Assembly: GCF_004005855.1 (NCBI RefSeq)
Contig: NZ_SACL01000002.1
Location: forward strand, 1-64,000
DNA from: Rhodovarius crocodyli
GTDB lineage: Bacteria; Pseudomonadota; Alphaproteobacteria; Acetobacterales; Acetobacteraceae
DNA: 64,000 bases
Direction of reading: 5' to 3'
This document shows, piece by piece, positions 16,734 to 25,666 of this stretch. Under the pieces are notes generated by a model. The model worked only from the letters and a program-made list of their open reading frames with translations, was not told where the DNA came from and searched no databases. Within the stretch, counting starts at the first letter, position 1; the number at the start of each line of letters is the position of its first letter. Both the position numbers and the translations under genes were made by a program.

Positions 16734-17261
16734 TCACTTCTCCATAAGACGCGGCATCAGCTCCACCAGATTGCACGGCTTGTGCCGGCTATCGAGCTGG
16801 AACTTCAGAATGTCGTCCCAGCCATCCTTGCAGGCGCCCGTGCTGCCGGGCAGGGCGAAGATGTAGGTGCCGCCCGCGACGCCCCCCATGGCGCGGCTCT
16901 GCATCGTGCTGGTGCCGATCTTCTGGTAGCTCAGCATGCGGAACAGCTCACCGAAGCCCTCGATCTTCTTGTCCACCACGCGCTCGAAGGCCTCGGGCGT
17001 CACGTCGCGGCCGGTGATGCCGGTGCCGCCGGTGGTGATCACGCAATCGACCTCCGGGTTCGCGATCCAGCCGCGCAGGATCGCCTCGATGGCATCCGCG
17101 TCGTCCTTCACGATGCGGCGGTGCGAGAGGTGGTGACCGGCCTCCGTGATACGCGCGGCCAGCGTGGCGCCGGAGGTGTCGGTGGACAGGTCGCGCGTGT
17201 CACTGACCGTCAGCACGGCGATGTTCACGGGCAGGAAGGGCAGGGTGTCGACGATGGGCAT
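16734..17261 (-). CDS. moaB: molybdenum cofactor biosynthesis protein MoaB
   Basis: 175 aa, a MoaB/MogA-type molybdopterin-binding protein that adenylylates molybdopterin or acts at that step. Characteristic segments: AVLTVSDTRDLSTDTSG, VDCVITTGGTGITGRDVTPEA, and MGGVAGGTYIFALPGSTGACKD. moaA lies far away (51.2 kb), and no other moa gene is adjacent. It diverges from the DUF1223 gene across 121 bp. Confidence 0.95.
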   Translation of the reverse strand: MPIVDTLPFLPVNIAVLTVSDTRDLSTDTSGATLAARITEAGHHLSHRRIVKDDADAIEAILRGWIANPEVDCVITTGGTGITGRDVTPEAFERVVDKKIEGFGELFRMLSYQKIGTSTMQSRAMGGVAGGTYIFALPGSTGACKDGWDDILKFQLDSRHKPCNLVELMPRLMEK

Positions 17262-17382
17262 GGGCGGAATGTAGGGGCGCGCCCCTTGTCCGCCAATCGC
17301 CGGCGGCGGCTAACCTTTCCGCGGGCGGCGGCGAAACCGGCCTGAAGGCGGTGCCCATCCCGGCCCGCCCGGAGGGACATCG

Positions 17383-18087
17383 ATGCACCGTCGCCACATC
17401 CTCGCCGCCCCCGCGCTGCTGCTGCCCGCCCTGGCCCGGGCCGAGGCCGCCGCCCAGCCCCTGGTGCTGGAGCTGTTCACCTCGCAGGCCTGTTCCTCCT
17501 GCCCACCGGCCGATGCGCTGCTGGATGAGCTGACGCAGGGGCATCCGGGCATCCTGTCGCTGTCCTTTCACGTCACTTATTGGGACAGCCGCAGCTGGCG
17601 GGACCCGTTCTCCCTGCCGGCCGCGACCCAGCGCCAGCGCCGCTACGCCGCCACCCTGCCGCAGGGCGCGCTCGGGCATGGGCAGATCTACACGCCGCAG
17701 CTGGTCATCCAGGGGCGGCGCGATGCGGTGGGGTCGGACCGCCGCGCCTCGCTGGCCGCGATCGCGGCCGAGACGTCGCGGCGCGCCCCCGCCGTGCCCA
17801 TGGTGCTGCGCACCGCCGCCACCGAGGCCGGGCTGGAAGTGGCTGCCGGCCCCGGCCGGGGCGAGGCCTGGCTGGTGGGTTTCGACGAGCGCCATGTCAC
17901 CCCGGTGCGCGGGGGTGAGAATGGCGGCCGCACCCTGGTGCATCGCCATGTGGTGCGCGGCATGGCCATGCTGGGCGCCTGGCAGGGCCAGCCCATGAGG
18001 CTGGAGGGCGCCCGCCCGCCAGGCGAACGCCTCGCCGCGCTGCTGCAGGGCGCGGATGGCAGCATCCTGGCGGCGGGGCTGGCGTGA
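17383..18087 (+). CDS. DUF1223 family secreted thioredoxin-like protein
   Basis: 234 aa. The N-terminus (MHRRHILAAPALLLPALARAEA) is a signal peptide, so it is probably periplasmic. LVLELFTSQACSSCPPADAL carries the CSSC pair of this family, resembling a thioredoxin CxxC site. LSFHVTYWDSRSWRDPFS and IYTPQLVIQG are other DUF1223 hallmarks. The function is not established; a redox role is suggested by the fold. The stop overlaps the GTG start of the next gene (GTGA). Confidence 0.88.
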   Translation: MHRRHILAAPALLLPALARAEAAAQPLVLELFTSQACSSCPPADALLDELTQGHPGILSLSFHVTYWDSRSWRDPFSLPAATQRQRRYAATLPQGALGHGQIYTPQLVIQGRRDAVGSDRRASLAAIAAETSRRAPAVPMVLRTAATEAGLEVAAGPGRGEAWLVGFDERHVTPVRGGENGGRTLVHRHVVRGMAMLGAWQGQPMRLEGARPPGERLAALLQGADGSILAAGLA

Positions 18088-18824
18088 ACGCGCCGCGCAT
18101 CGCCCGCCGGCTGCTGCCGGGGCTGGCCGCCGTGCCGCTGCTGCCCGGGCCCGCGCGGGCGGAGGCGCTTTCCCTGCGCGCAGCCGATGGCGTGGCGCTG
18201 ACGGCGGAATACCGCCCGCCCGAGACCAGCCACCCGCGCGGCTGCATCCTGCTGTTCCACATGGCGGGCTCCAATCTCGGCGAATACGCCCCCATCGCGC
18301 CGGAGCTGAACCGGATGGGCTTCGCGACGCTGGCGGTGGACCAGCGATCGGGCGGCGATGGCTGGGGGCGGAGGAACGAGACGGCGGCGCGGTTGGGCCG
18401 CGATCCCGGCTATCGCGCCGCCATGCCGGATCTGCAGGCCGCGCTGGCCTGGGCGCGGGCGCGCGATCCGGGGGGCCGTGTCCTGGCCTGGGGCAGCAGC
18501 TATTCGGCGGCGCTGGCGTTTCCGCTGGCGGCCATGGGCGGGGTCAGCGCGCTGCTGGCCTTCTCGCCGGGGGAATATCTGCAGGGATTCTCGGTGCGCG
18601 GGGCGGCGGCCCGGGTGGAATGCCCGGCCTTCGTCACCTCCGACCGGGGCGAGGAAGCCGAGGCGGCGCGCCTGCTGGAGGCGGTGCGCGGCGCGCCCAG
18701 GCGGCAGTTCCGCCCGGTGGCGGGCGCCCATGGCAGTTCCATCCTGCGCAGCGACCGCAACCCGCGCGGCGCCGCCCAGGCCTGGGCCGCCGTCCGGTCC
18801 TTTCTGGACGAGGTGGCGGGCTGA
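18084..18824 (+). CDS. alpha/beta hydrolase (dienelactone hydrolase-like), exported
   Basis: 246 aa from GTG 18084. The N-terminal signal-like segment is RRLLPGLAAVPLLPGPARAEA. Alpha/beta-hydrolase features are ILLFHMAGSN (oxyanion loop), the nucleophile elbow AWGSSYSAAL, a candidate acid residue in FVTSDRGEEAE, and His in VAGAHGSS. The substrate is unknown. It is translationally coupled to the DUF1223 gene. The stop lies directly against the stop of the converging glycosylase gene (18825). Confidence 0.82.
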   Translation: MNAPRIARRLLPGLAAVPLLPGPARAEALSLRAADGVALTAEYRPPETSHPRGCILLFHMAGSNLGEYAPIAPELNRMGFATLAVDQRSGGDGWGRRNETAARLGRDPGYRAAMPDLQAALAWARARDPGGRVLAWGSSYSAALAFPLAAMGGVSALLAFSPGEYLQGFSVRGAAARVECPAFVTSDRGEEAEAARLLEAVRGAPRRQFRPVAGAHGSSILRSDRNPRGAAQAWAAVRSFLDEVAG

Positions 18825-19502
18825 CTACTCGCCCACGCTCATGGCCAGGATACGGCTGAGCGCGGTCAGGTCATGCCCCGATTCCGCCGACCACCGATTG
18901 AAGGCCGCCTGCACGGCCGCGAAGTCCTTGCGGTTCGAGGGCGCCTTCCCGACCACGCCTTCGCGGATCAGGGCGGCGATGACGTCCTTCGAGGTGATGT
19001 AGGCGGGCTTGCCGATGGCCCGCAGGAACCGCATGCCGCTGTCCCCGCCCAGATGGCTGCCGCGCTTCTTCAGCAGTTCCAGCAGCCCGGCATAATCCTC
19101 GTCCGGCCATTCGGCCAGGAAGCGGGCGGCGGAGCCGTGTTCGGCCGCGAGCTCCAGCAACAGCCGCGCATTGGCCAGCACCGCCTGGATCTTGGCGCCG
19201 TTGCGCACGATGCCGGGGTCGCTCATCAGCGCGTCGGAGGCCGCCTCGGACAGATGCGCGCAGGCGTTGGGGTCGAAGCCGTGGAAGGCGGCCTCGAAGC
19301 CCGGCCATTTCGCGGCGATGACCTTGGAGGAGAAGCCGGCATTGAAGATGCGGCGCGCCATCTCGGCCAGGATGCGGTGGTCGGGCAGGGCCGCGATCCC
19401 GGCCGGGCTGCGGCTGGGCGTTTCGGCCAGCAGGGCGCGCAGCGCCTCGGGCCCACCCTTGCGGGCGGCGGCGATGGCCTCGATCTCGGCGAAGGGTTTC
19501 AT
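18825..19502 (-). CDS. DNA-3-methyladenine glycosylase I family protein
   Basis: 225 aa from ATG 19502 (SD GGAAG); a longer open frame would run into the tRNA. The PF03352-type core is visible: ILAEMARRIFNAGFSSKVIAAKWPGFEAAF, then DPGIVRNGAKIQAVLANARLLLEL, matching the adenine-glycosylase HhH scaffold. It lacks the N-terminal CxW...YHDxEWG and zinc-binding residues of canonical Tag, so it belongs to the shorter, zinc-less branch. Expected role is removal of alkylated adenine. It lies 28 nt downstream of tRNA-Leu on the same strand. Confidence 0.8.
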   Translation of the reverse strand: MKPFAEIEAIAAARKGGPEALRALLAETPSRSPAGIAALPDHRILAEMARRIFNAGFSSKVIAAKWPGFEAAFHGFDPNACAHLSEAASDALMSDPGIVRNGAKIQAVLANARLLLELAAEHGSAARFLAEWPDEDYAGLLELLKKRGSHLGGDSGMRFLRAIGKPAYITSKDVIAALIREGVVGKAPSNRKDFAAVQAAFNRWSAESGHDLTALSRILAMSVGE

Positions 19503-19530
19503 CGGCGGGACTTCCTTGGTCGGAAGGTCA

Positions 19531-19613
19531 TGCGGGCGGTCGGACTCGAACCGACAAGGGGTTGCCCCCGGCAAATTTTGAGTCTGCTGCGGTTACCATT
19601 TCGCCACGCCCGC
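19531..19613 (-). tRNA. tRNA-Leu (anticodon CAA)
   Basis: Minus strand from 19613. Acceptor GCGGGCG pairs with CGCCCGC near the 3' end; the discriminator is A and CCA is not encoded. The D arm contains GGTAACC. The anticodon stem-loop is GCAGA-CTCAAAA-TTTGC, giving anticodon CAA. A long class II variable arm (GGGG/CCCC stem) follows, then the T arm GTCGG-TTCGAGT-CCGAC. The class II shape and the CAA anticodon identify tRNA-Leu reading UUG. Confidence 0.95.
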
Positions 19614-19655
19614 GCGCCGCGTTGGAATGCCACAACCGGGGCCGTGGCGTCCAGA

Positions 19656-20150
19656 CTAGGGCCGGCGCTTCAATGTCAGCCGCCGCGCCGGCAGGCCCAG
19701 CGAATATTGCCGGAACTGCGCCAGCACTTCCTCGGGCCAGGTCGTGACCCGGCGCGCCGCGACATCGGCGCAGACATAGAGAACCTCGTTGGTGCTGGTC
19801 ACCTGGCCGGTCTTTTCCTCGAACATCCGGTGTTCCAGCAGCAGGCGCTTCTCGTCGAAATCCAGCACCCGGCTTTCGCCGCCCATCGTCTCGCCCTCCA
19901 GCATCTCGCGCTGGTAGTCGAGCCAGGTCTCCACCGCGAAGGTGGTCTTGCCCTGGGCACGCAGGGCGCGCCCAAGGCCGAGGAAAGGCCACAGCCGGTC
20001 GGTCTGGTGATCGAAGATCACCAGGTAATACCCCATGTTCAGGTGCTTGTTGCTGTCCATCCACTCGGGCTTCACGGTCGCGAGCGTCATGTCCCAGCGC
20101 AGCCACCCGTCCACGGTGCGCGGTGGCGGCAGCCCTTCCAGCACCGCCAT
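19656..20150 (-). CDS. acyl-CoA thioesterase (hotdog fold, 4-HBT-like)
   Basis: 164 aa. The segment VKPEWMDSNKHLNMGYYLVIFD with the D-x-N-x-H pattern is characteristic of single-hotdog thioesterases, including the thioesterase domain fused to some carnitine 3-dehydrogenases. LEHRMFEEKTGQVTSTNEVLYVCADV forms the later strands. It probably hydrolyses an acyl-CoA, but the substrate is not identifiable. The start overlaps the stop of the RraA-like gene by 1 nt (TGATG), suggesting coupled expression. Confidence 0.8.
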   Translation of the reverse strand: MAVLEGLPPPRTVDGWLRWDMTLATVKPEWMDSNKHLNMGYYLVIFDHQTDRLWPFLGLGRALRAQGKTTFAVETWLDYQREMLEGETMGGESRVLDFDEKRLLLEHRMFEEKTGQVTSTNEVLYVCADVAARRVTTWPEEVLAQFRQYSLGLPARRLTLKRRP

Positions 20151-20854
20151 CAGTGGATCTCGTCAGAGGCGGAGAGGGCGGCCTTCAGCTTCTCGATGTT
20201 GAAGCCCGGGGCGCGCGCCATGTCGAGGATGACGGCTTCCTTGCGGGTCAGCAGGTCCACCGCGGCCGGGATCTTGGTCACGACATCGGCCGGGATGACC
20301 ACCGCGCCATGCAGGTCGGCATGGATCACGTCGTCATGGTTCACCGCCATGCCGTGCACCGTCACGGGGCGGTTCCAGTCCACGATATGCACATAGGCAT
20401 GGGACGGGTTGACCACGCCCAGGATCTGGAAGCCCGGGGCCAGCGCGTCGATGTCGCGGAAGCTGCCATTGGTCACGCAGCCCTCGGCGCCCAGGCCCAG
20501 ATGCACGGCGCTGTTCACCTCGCCCCAGAAGGCGCCGGTGCCCGGCACGTCGTCCAGGTCCTGCAGCACCACGATGGAGGGCAGGGCGGCGTCCGCCACA
20601 TAGGAATACCAGCCGATGCGGGCGGCGCGGTCCGCCTCCTTGCTGCGGCCGGAGGGGAAGGCGGCGCGGATGGTGCCCACGCGGGCCAGCCCCACGATGG
20701 GCTTGGCGCTGGGGCGGGCGACCTGGAACGGGCGCACCGAGAAACCATGGCCGCGCTTGTGCGGCGCCACCACTTCCAGCGCGTTGCAGATGGTGGGGGT
20801 ATCCCAGGCCTTGAGCGCCTCCAGATCGGCGGCGGTGAACGGGTATTGGGGCAT
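20150..20854 (-). CDS. RraA family protein (aldolase/decarboxylase-like)
   Basis: 234 aa from ATG 20854, with SD GAGGAGG upstream. RraA-fold signature: GAEGCVTNGSFRDIDAL (Arg and Asp bind substrate and metal in the HMG/CHA aldolase branch), GVVNPSHAYVHIVDW, and VNHDDVIHADLHGAVVIP. Members include 4-carboxy-4-hydroxy-2-oxoadipate aldolase and the RNase E inhibitor RraA. The longer length and the N-terminal DTPTICNALEVV favour the metabolic aldolase-like group. It is probably co-transcribed with the thioesterase. Confidence 0.85.
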   Translation of the reverse strand: MPQYPFTAADLEALKAWDTPTICNALEVVAPHKRGHGFSVRPFQVARPSAKPIVGLARVGTIRAAFPSGRSKEADRAARIGWYSYVADAALPSIVVLQDLDDVPGTGAFWGEVNSAVHLGLGAEGCVTNGSFRDIDALAPGFQILGVVNPSHAYVHIVDWNRPVTVHGMAVNHDDVIHADLHGAVVIPADVVTKIPAAVDLLTRKEAVILDMARAPGFNIEKLKAALSASDEIH

Positions 20855-20983
20855 GCTTTTCCTCCTCTGGACGCGCGGAGTGTGTTGCGGCGCAGCCCCG
20901 CGGTCAAACCCGTGACGTGACAATTTGGCGAAGTCGTCACCCGATGGTGGACGCGCCCCCGGGCCTCGCGTAACCGGCCGGGC

Positions 20984-22354
20984 ATGCGTCGCCTCCTGCT
21001 GGCCCTGATCTGCCTGATTTCCCTGCCTGCGCATGCGCAGACCGGCCGCTACGGCAATGCCGGCATGCCCAATGCCGGCCCGGCCGAGGAAGCGATCATC
21101 CCCTCTCTGGCCGAGCTGCAGGACCGGCTGGAGCAGCAGGGCTGGCTGCTGCGCGGCCAGGCCACCTTCGTGCTGCAGGGGCATACCGGCTTCCATTCGC
21201 CCTATCGCGCCGAATCCAGCATGACGCCGCGCGCCGGCGCCCGGAACACGCTCTCGACCGACCTCATCATCGGGCGGCGCCTGTGGGAGGGCGCGGAAGT
21301 GGTCTTCAACCCCTCGGTCGCGCGGGGGTTCGGCCTGTCGAACTCGGTGGGGCTCGCTGCCTTTCCGAACAACGAGGCATTCCGCCTGGGCAGCACGGAG
21401 CCCACCTTCTATGTGCCGCGCCTGTTCTTCCGCCAGACCATCGGCCTGTCGGCCGATACGGTGGAATCCGACAACGACCCGCTGCGCTTCACCGAGCCCA
21501 TGGCGCGGGAACGCATCACCATCACGGTGGGCAAGTTCAGCGTGTGGGACATCTTCGACGACAACCGCTACTCGCATGATGCGCGCACGCAGTTCCTGAA
21601 CTGGGCGCTGGTGGGGGCGGCGGGCTTCGACTACGCGGCCGATGCGCGCGGCTATACCATCGGCGCCGCGCTGGAGTGGGAGAACGGGAGCTGGGCCGTG
21701 CGCGGTGGCGCCTTCCAGGTGGCGCGCCGCGCCAACGGGCTGTTCCTGGACCCCGGCGTGACGCGCGCCTGGCAGCTGATCGGCAGCGTGGAGCGCTTCT
21801 GGCGCATCGGTGAGCGCGAGGGCGCGATCCGGCTGATCTACGGTGCCTCCCGCACGCGGCAATCCTACTGGTCGGACCTGATCGCGGGCGACCCCTTCGA
21901 CCGCAGCCCCACCGGCTATCGGCTGAAGCACAATGTGGCGATCAGCTTCGACCAGCAGATCGGCCCCGACTGGGGCGTGTTCGCGCGGCTGTCCTGGAAC
22001 GATGGCCGCACCCAGAACTGGATGTTCACCGAGCAGGACCGCGCCATCTCCTTCGGTGCCTCTCTGCAGGGGCGGCGCTGGAACCGGCCCAACGACACGG
22101 TGGGGCTGGCGACCAATATCGGCTTCGCCTCGGCCGGGCGGCGGCGCTTCCTGGAGAATGGCGGCATCGGCTTCATCGTGGGCGACGGCGCGCTGAACTA
22201 CCGGCCGGAATGGGTGACGGAGGCCTATTACGACCTGCGCGTAACCCAGGGTGTCAATGTCGCGCTGAACTATCAGCTGGCGGTGAACCCGGGCTACAAT
22301 GCCGATCGTGGGCCCATCCATTTCCTCGCTCTCCGCCTTCGCACCGCTTTCTGA
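20984..22354 (+). CDS. OprB-type carbohydrate porin
   Basis: 456 aa. Signal peptide MRRLLLALICLISLPAHAQ. The mature part shows alternating beta-strand character with the OprB signature segments WLLRGQATFVLQGHTGFHSPY, TITVGKFSVWDIFDDNRY, and the end VNPGYNADRGPIHFLALRLRTAF with terminal Phe typical of outer-membrane barrels. OprB porins allow diffusion of glucose and related sugars. The first half of the start region lies 130 nt from the divergent RraA-like gene. Confidence 0.9.
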   Translation: MRRLLLALICLISLPAHAQTGRYGNAGMPNAGPAEEAIIPSLAELQDRLEQQGWLLRGQATFVLQGHTGFHSPYRAESSMTPRAGARNTLSTDLIIGRRLWEGAEVVFNPSVARGFGLSNSVGLAAFPNNEAFRLGSTEPTFYVPRLFFRQTIGLSADTVESDNDPLRFTEPMARERITITVGKFSVWDIFDDNRYSHDARTQFLNWALVGAAGFDYAADARGYTIGAALEWENGSWAVRGGAFQVARRANGLFLDPGVTRAWQLIGSVERFWRIGEREGAIRLIYGASRTRQSYWSDLIAGDPFDRSPTGYRLKHNVAISFDQQIGPDWGVFARLSWNDGRTQNWMFTEQDRAISFGASLQGRRWNRPNDTVGLATNIGFASAGRRRFLENGGIGFIVGDGALNYRPEWVTEAYYDLRVTQGVNVALNYQLAVNPGYNADRGPIHFLALRLRTAF

Positions 22355-22982
22355 ACCCGGCTGGACCGCCGAGGGCAGGCTGGGGCTCGCCGCGCTTGAA
22401 CCCCGCTTCAGCGGGATCGAGGCACGGGCGGGGGCGCTGGTCTGGCGCCGGCGCCCGCGCGGCTTCGCCGGGCTGCTGCGCTGCATCTGCGGCCAGATGA
22501 TCAGCAATGCCGCCGCCGAGGCGATCTGGGCCAGGCTTCGGGCGCTGCCGGGCGCGCTGGAACCCGAGAGCTTCCTCGCGCTCGACGACGCCGCGCTGTG
22601 CGGCGTGGCCGGGCTGTCCCGGCCGAAGGCCGCGCATGCGCGCTCCCTCGCGCGGGCCTGCCTGGACGGCACGCTGGATTTCGCGGCCATCGCTGCATTG
22701 CCGGATGCCGAGGCCGTGGCGCGCATCGCCTCGGTGAAGGGGCTGGGCCCCTGGACCGCCGGCATCTACCTGCTGTTCGCCGAGGACCGGACTGATGTGT
22801 TCCCGCCCGGCGACGTGGCGCTGGCCGCCGGTGCGCATCACCTGCTGGGGCTGGAGGCACGCCCCGCCAGCCCCGCCCTGGTCGAGATCGCGCGCGCCTG
22901 GAGCCCCTGGCGCGGCCTGGCCGCGCGGCTGCTGTGGCATCACTGGCGCTGGGCGACGGGAAGGGCGGCCGGAGAGGCTTGA
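22299..22982 (+). CDS. DNA-3-methyladenine glycosylase II-type (AlkA-like) HhH-GPD glycosylase
   Basis: 227 aa. The helix-hairpin-helix plus catalytic Asp is IASVKGLGPWTAGIYLLF followed by FPPGDVAL. CICGQMISNAAAEAIWARL is the usual first HhH-GPD helix pair. It removes alkylated purines in base excision repair. The ATG lies 56 nt inside the end of the porin gene; no other ATG occurs before the conserved domain, although the true start could be a non-ATG codon further in. It is short compared with E. coli AlkA and lacks the N-terminal domain. Confidence 0.85.
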   Translation: MPIVGPSISSLSAFAPLSEPGWTAEGRLGLAALEPRFSGIEARAGALVWRRRPRGFAGLLRCICGQMISNAAAEAIWARLRALPGALEPESFLALDDAALCGVAGLSRPKAAHARSLARACLDGTLDFAAIAALPDAEAVARIASVKGLGPWTAGIYLLFAEDRTDVFPPGDVALAAGAHHLLGLEARPASPALVEIARAWSPWRGLAARLLWHHWRWATGRAAGEA

Positions 22983-23016
22983 CCGCCGGCCGCGTAACGG
23001 CTCAGCCTCCGGCCCC

Positions 23017-24168
23017 ATGCCCCCGCTTTCCGCCACCATCCAGGCCACCCCGGTGCCGCCCATCCCCGCCGTGCGCGGCTGGGCGGCCCGTTACCAGGGC
23101 AATGCGCCTGTCCTCGACCTGACGCAGGCGGTGCCGGGCTATGCCGCGCATCCCGATCTGCTGGCGCGACTCGGTGAAGCCGCGGCTGATCCCGCAACCA
23201 CAGGTTATGGCCCCATCGACGGCGACCTGCCGCTGCGCGAGGCCTTGGCCGCCGATACGGCCAGCTTCTACCGCGCGCCCATCGAGGCACGGCACATCGC
23301 CATCACCGCCGGCTGCAATCTGGCCTTCGCCATGGTGATGGCCACCATCGCGGGGCCGGGCGCCAGGATCGGCCTGCCCACCCCTTGGTACTTCAACCAC
23401 CAGATGACGCTGCTGATGCAGGGGGCGGTGCCCGTGCCCATTCCCTGCCGCGCGGATGACGGGTTCATCCCCTTCCCGAAGCGGCTGGAGAAGCTGCTGG
23501 ACGGGCTGACGGCGCTGGTCCTCGTCTCGCCCAACAATCCCACCGGGGCGATCTACCCGCCGCACGTCCTGCATGAGATCGCGGCGATGTGCCGGCGCAA
23601 GAATGTGTGGCTGGTGCTGGACGAGACCTATCGCGACTTCCTGCCCGACAGCGCCAGCCCGCCGCATTCCCTGTTCAGCGAGCCTGGCTGGGAGGAGTAC
23701 CTGATCGGCCTCTACAGCTTCTCCAAGGCCTATTGCGTGCCGGGGCACCGGGTGGGTGCCGTGGTGGGCGGCGGGGCGCTCCGGCAGGCGCTGATGACCG
23801 CGCTGGACAGCTATCAGATCTGCCCCGCCCGCCCGGCGCAGCGGGCGCTGGCCTGGGCGGTGCCTGCGCTGGGCGCCTGGCGCGCCGGCAACCGCGCCAT
23901 CATGGCCGAGCGCGCGGATGCCTGCCGGGCCGCCCTCGCGCAGTTGCCCGGCTGGCGGCTGGACGCGATCGGCACCTATTTCGCCTATGTGCGGCTGCCG
24001 GAACGCTATCCGGTGGCGATGGAAGCGGCCGAGCAACTGGCGACGGAGCACGGCTTCCTGTGCCTGCCGGGACCGTTCTTCGGGCCGGGGCAGGAGAGGC
24101 ACCTGCGTCTGGCCTTCGCGAATATGGAGCCGGCGAGGATCGCGGAGATACCGGGGCGGGTCGGGTAA
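23017..24168 (+). CDS. PLP-dependent aminotransferase, class I/II
   Basis: 383 aa from ATG 23017. Fold type I signature: DLTQAVPGYAAHPDLL, TTGYGPIDGDLPLREALA, SPNNPTGAIYPP, LDETYRDF, and the PLP lysine in GLYSFSKAYCVPGHRVGAV. The last matches the aspartate-aminotransferase superfamily (SxSKxxxxPGxRxG). The amino donor and acceptor are not deducible. The start is 34 nt after the glycosylase gene. A family A repeat follows. Confidence 0.9.
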   Translation: MPPLSATIQATPVPPIPAVRGWAARYQGNAPVLDLTQAVPGYAAHPDLLARLGEAAADPATTGYGPIDGDLPLREALAADTASFYRAPIEARHIAITAGCNLAFAMVMATIAGPGARIGLPTPWYFNHQMTLLMQGAVPVPIPCRADDGFIPFPKRLEKLLDGLTALVLVSPNNPTGAIYPPHVLHEIAAMCRRKNVWLVLDETYRDFLPDSASPPHSLFSEPGWEEYLIGLYSFSKAYCVPGHRVGAVVGGGALRQALMTALDSYQICPARPAQRALAWAVPALGAWRAGNRAIMAERADACRAALAQLPGWRLDAIGTYFAYVRLPERYPVAMEAAEQLATEHGFLCLPGPFFGPGQERHLRLAFANMEPARIAEIPGRVG

Positions 24169-24172
24169 GGCT

Positions 24173-24420
24173 GGGGCGTTGCCCCAATCCTGGCCCCTTT
24201 GGCCCCACCAAGGGCTCTGCCCTTGGAACCCGCCAGGACCGTAGCGGCCCTGGACCCCGGGGACTTGGCACCACATCCTGGCAGCGTTGATTATTATAAT
24301 GAAAACGGCGCCCCACCTGAGGAGGTAGGGCGCCAAGCTCTTATCAGGTCCAGGAGATATTATCTCCTGGCGGGGTTCCAGGGGGCAGCGCCCCTTGGTG
24401 GGGTTCGGGGCAAAGCCCCG
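24173..24420. repeat. intergenic repeat family A, copy 2 (full length)
   Basis: Same block order as copy 1: GGGGCGTTGCCCC end hairpin, CCAGGACCG-TAG-CGGCCCTGG, AT core (GATTATTATAATGAAAA), GGCGCC...GGCGCC (24308-24333), palindrome CCAGGAGATA-T-TATCTCCTGG (24350-24370) and GGGGCAAAGCCCC. It lies between the converging aminotransferase and ene-reductase genes. Confidence 0.85.
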
Positions 24421-24425
24421 TCGCC

Positions 24426-25487
24426 CTAACCGGCCAGACGCGGATAGTCGTTGTACCCCGTCTCACCGGCCGCATAGATCGTCTCGGCCACCAGCGGGTT
24501 CAGCGGCGCGCCGGTCCTGAAGCGCTCCACCAGATCGGGGTTCGCGATGAACAGCCGCCCGAAGGACACCGCATCGGCCTCGCCGTCCGCGATCAGCTTC
24601 TCGGCCACTTCCCGCGTCAGGCCCTCATTGGCGATATAGGCGCCCTTGAATACGCGGCGCACGTCGGTGCCGATGCGGCCCTTGCCTGCCGACACATCCT
24701 CACGCGCGAAGATGAAGCCGATGCCGCGGGCGTTCAGCTGCTCCGCCACATAGATGAACAGCGCGCGCGGGTCGCTGTCCGCCACGTCGTGGGAGCTGGA
24801 CATCAGGTTCAGGTGCACGCCGATGCGGTCGGCGGGCCACACGGCGGTCAGCGCGTCCACGGTTTCCAGCAGGAAGCGCGCGCGGTTCTCGATGCTGCCG
24901 CCATACTGGTCGGTGCGGTGGTTGCTGCCCTCATGCAGGAACTGGTCGAACAGATAGCCGTTGGCGGCGTGCAGTTCGACGCAGTCGAAGCCGGCCTTCT
25001 TCGCGTTCTCCGCGCCCTTCACGAAATCCTGCACGATCAGCGGGATCTCATCGGTCTCCAGCGCGCGGGGCACCTCATAGTCGGTCTTGGGGCGCAGCAC
25101 CGACACCTGGCCGCGGATGGCGATGGCGCTGGGGGCCACCGGCGGCTTGCCGTCCAGATAGGTGGAGTGCGACACGCGGCCCACATGCCACAGCTGGGCG
25201 CAGATCAGCCCGCCCGCGTCATGCACGGCCTTGTTGACGACCTTCCAGCCCTCGACCTGCGCGTCGGACCACAGGCCCGGCGTGTTCGGATAGCCCACGC
25301 CCATGGGCGTGACGGAGGTCGCCTCGGTCAGGATCAGGCCGGCGGTGGCGCGGGCCGAGTAATGCTCGGCCTGCAGCGCGCCGGGCACCCGGCCCTCATA
25401 GGCGCGCATGCGGGTCAGGGGCGCCATGACGAAGCGGTTGGCGAGCGTCAGCGCGCCGATCTTCACGGGGTCGAACAGGGTGGCCAT
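24426..25487 (-). CDS. alkene reductase (Old Yellow Enzyme family)
   Basis: 353 aa from ATG 25487 (SD GGAGAGAG). An FMN-dependent NAD(P)H reductase of activated C=C bonds, similar to N-ethylmaleimide reductase NemA. OYE landmarks: NRFVMAPLTRMRA, QLWHVGRVSH, FDCVELHAANGYLFDQFLH (His and Asn substrate pair), YGGSIENRARFLLE, and DAVSFGRLFIANPDL. It is divergent from the flavin monooxygenase gene at 25667 across 179 bp. Confidence 0.93.
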   Translation of the reverse strand: MATLFDPVKIGALTLANRFVMAPLTRMRAYEGRVPGALQAEHYSARATAGLILTEATSVTPMGVGYPNTPGLWSDAQVEGWKVVNKAVHDAGGLICAQLWHVGRVSHSTYLDGKPPVAPSAIAIRGQVSVLRPKTDYEVPRALETDEIPLIVQDFVKGAENAKKAGFDCVELHAANGYLFDQFLHEGSNHRTDQYGGSIENRARFLLETVDALTAVWPADRIGVHLNLMSSSHDVADSDPRALFIYVAEQLNARGIGFIFAREDVSAGKGRIGTDVRRVFKGAYIANEGLTREVAEKLIADGEADAVSFGRLFIANPDLVERFRTGAPLNPLVAETIYAAGETGYNDYPRLAG

Positions 25488-25666
25488 ACGAACTCTCTCC
25501 GGAACGATGATGCGGTGCACATGGGGAGGGCAGGGCGGTTGAAAAGACACCCGGTGCACGCGCGTTGGGCAGATCATGGCGCGGCACCCGCGATCGGGCC
25601 ACCCCGCCCGGCTTGTCCGCACAGGCGCCCGCGCCCACCCTGCCGCGCCTTGAGTGAGGGAATTCC

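Noticed and set aside
20855-22765. N-terminal extension of the RraA-like ORF across the porin gene
   Set aside because: The RraA domain starts at 20854 with an excellent SD; the extension is antisense to oprB and has shadow-like composition.
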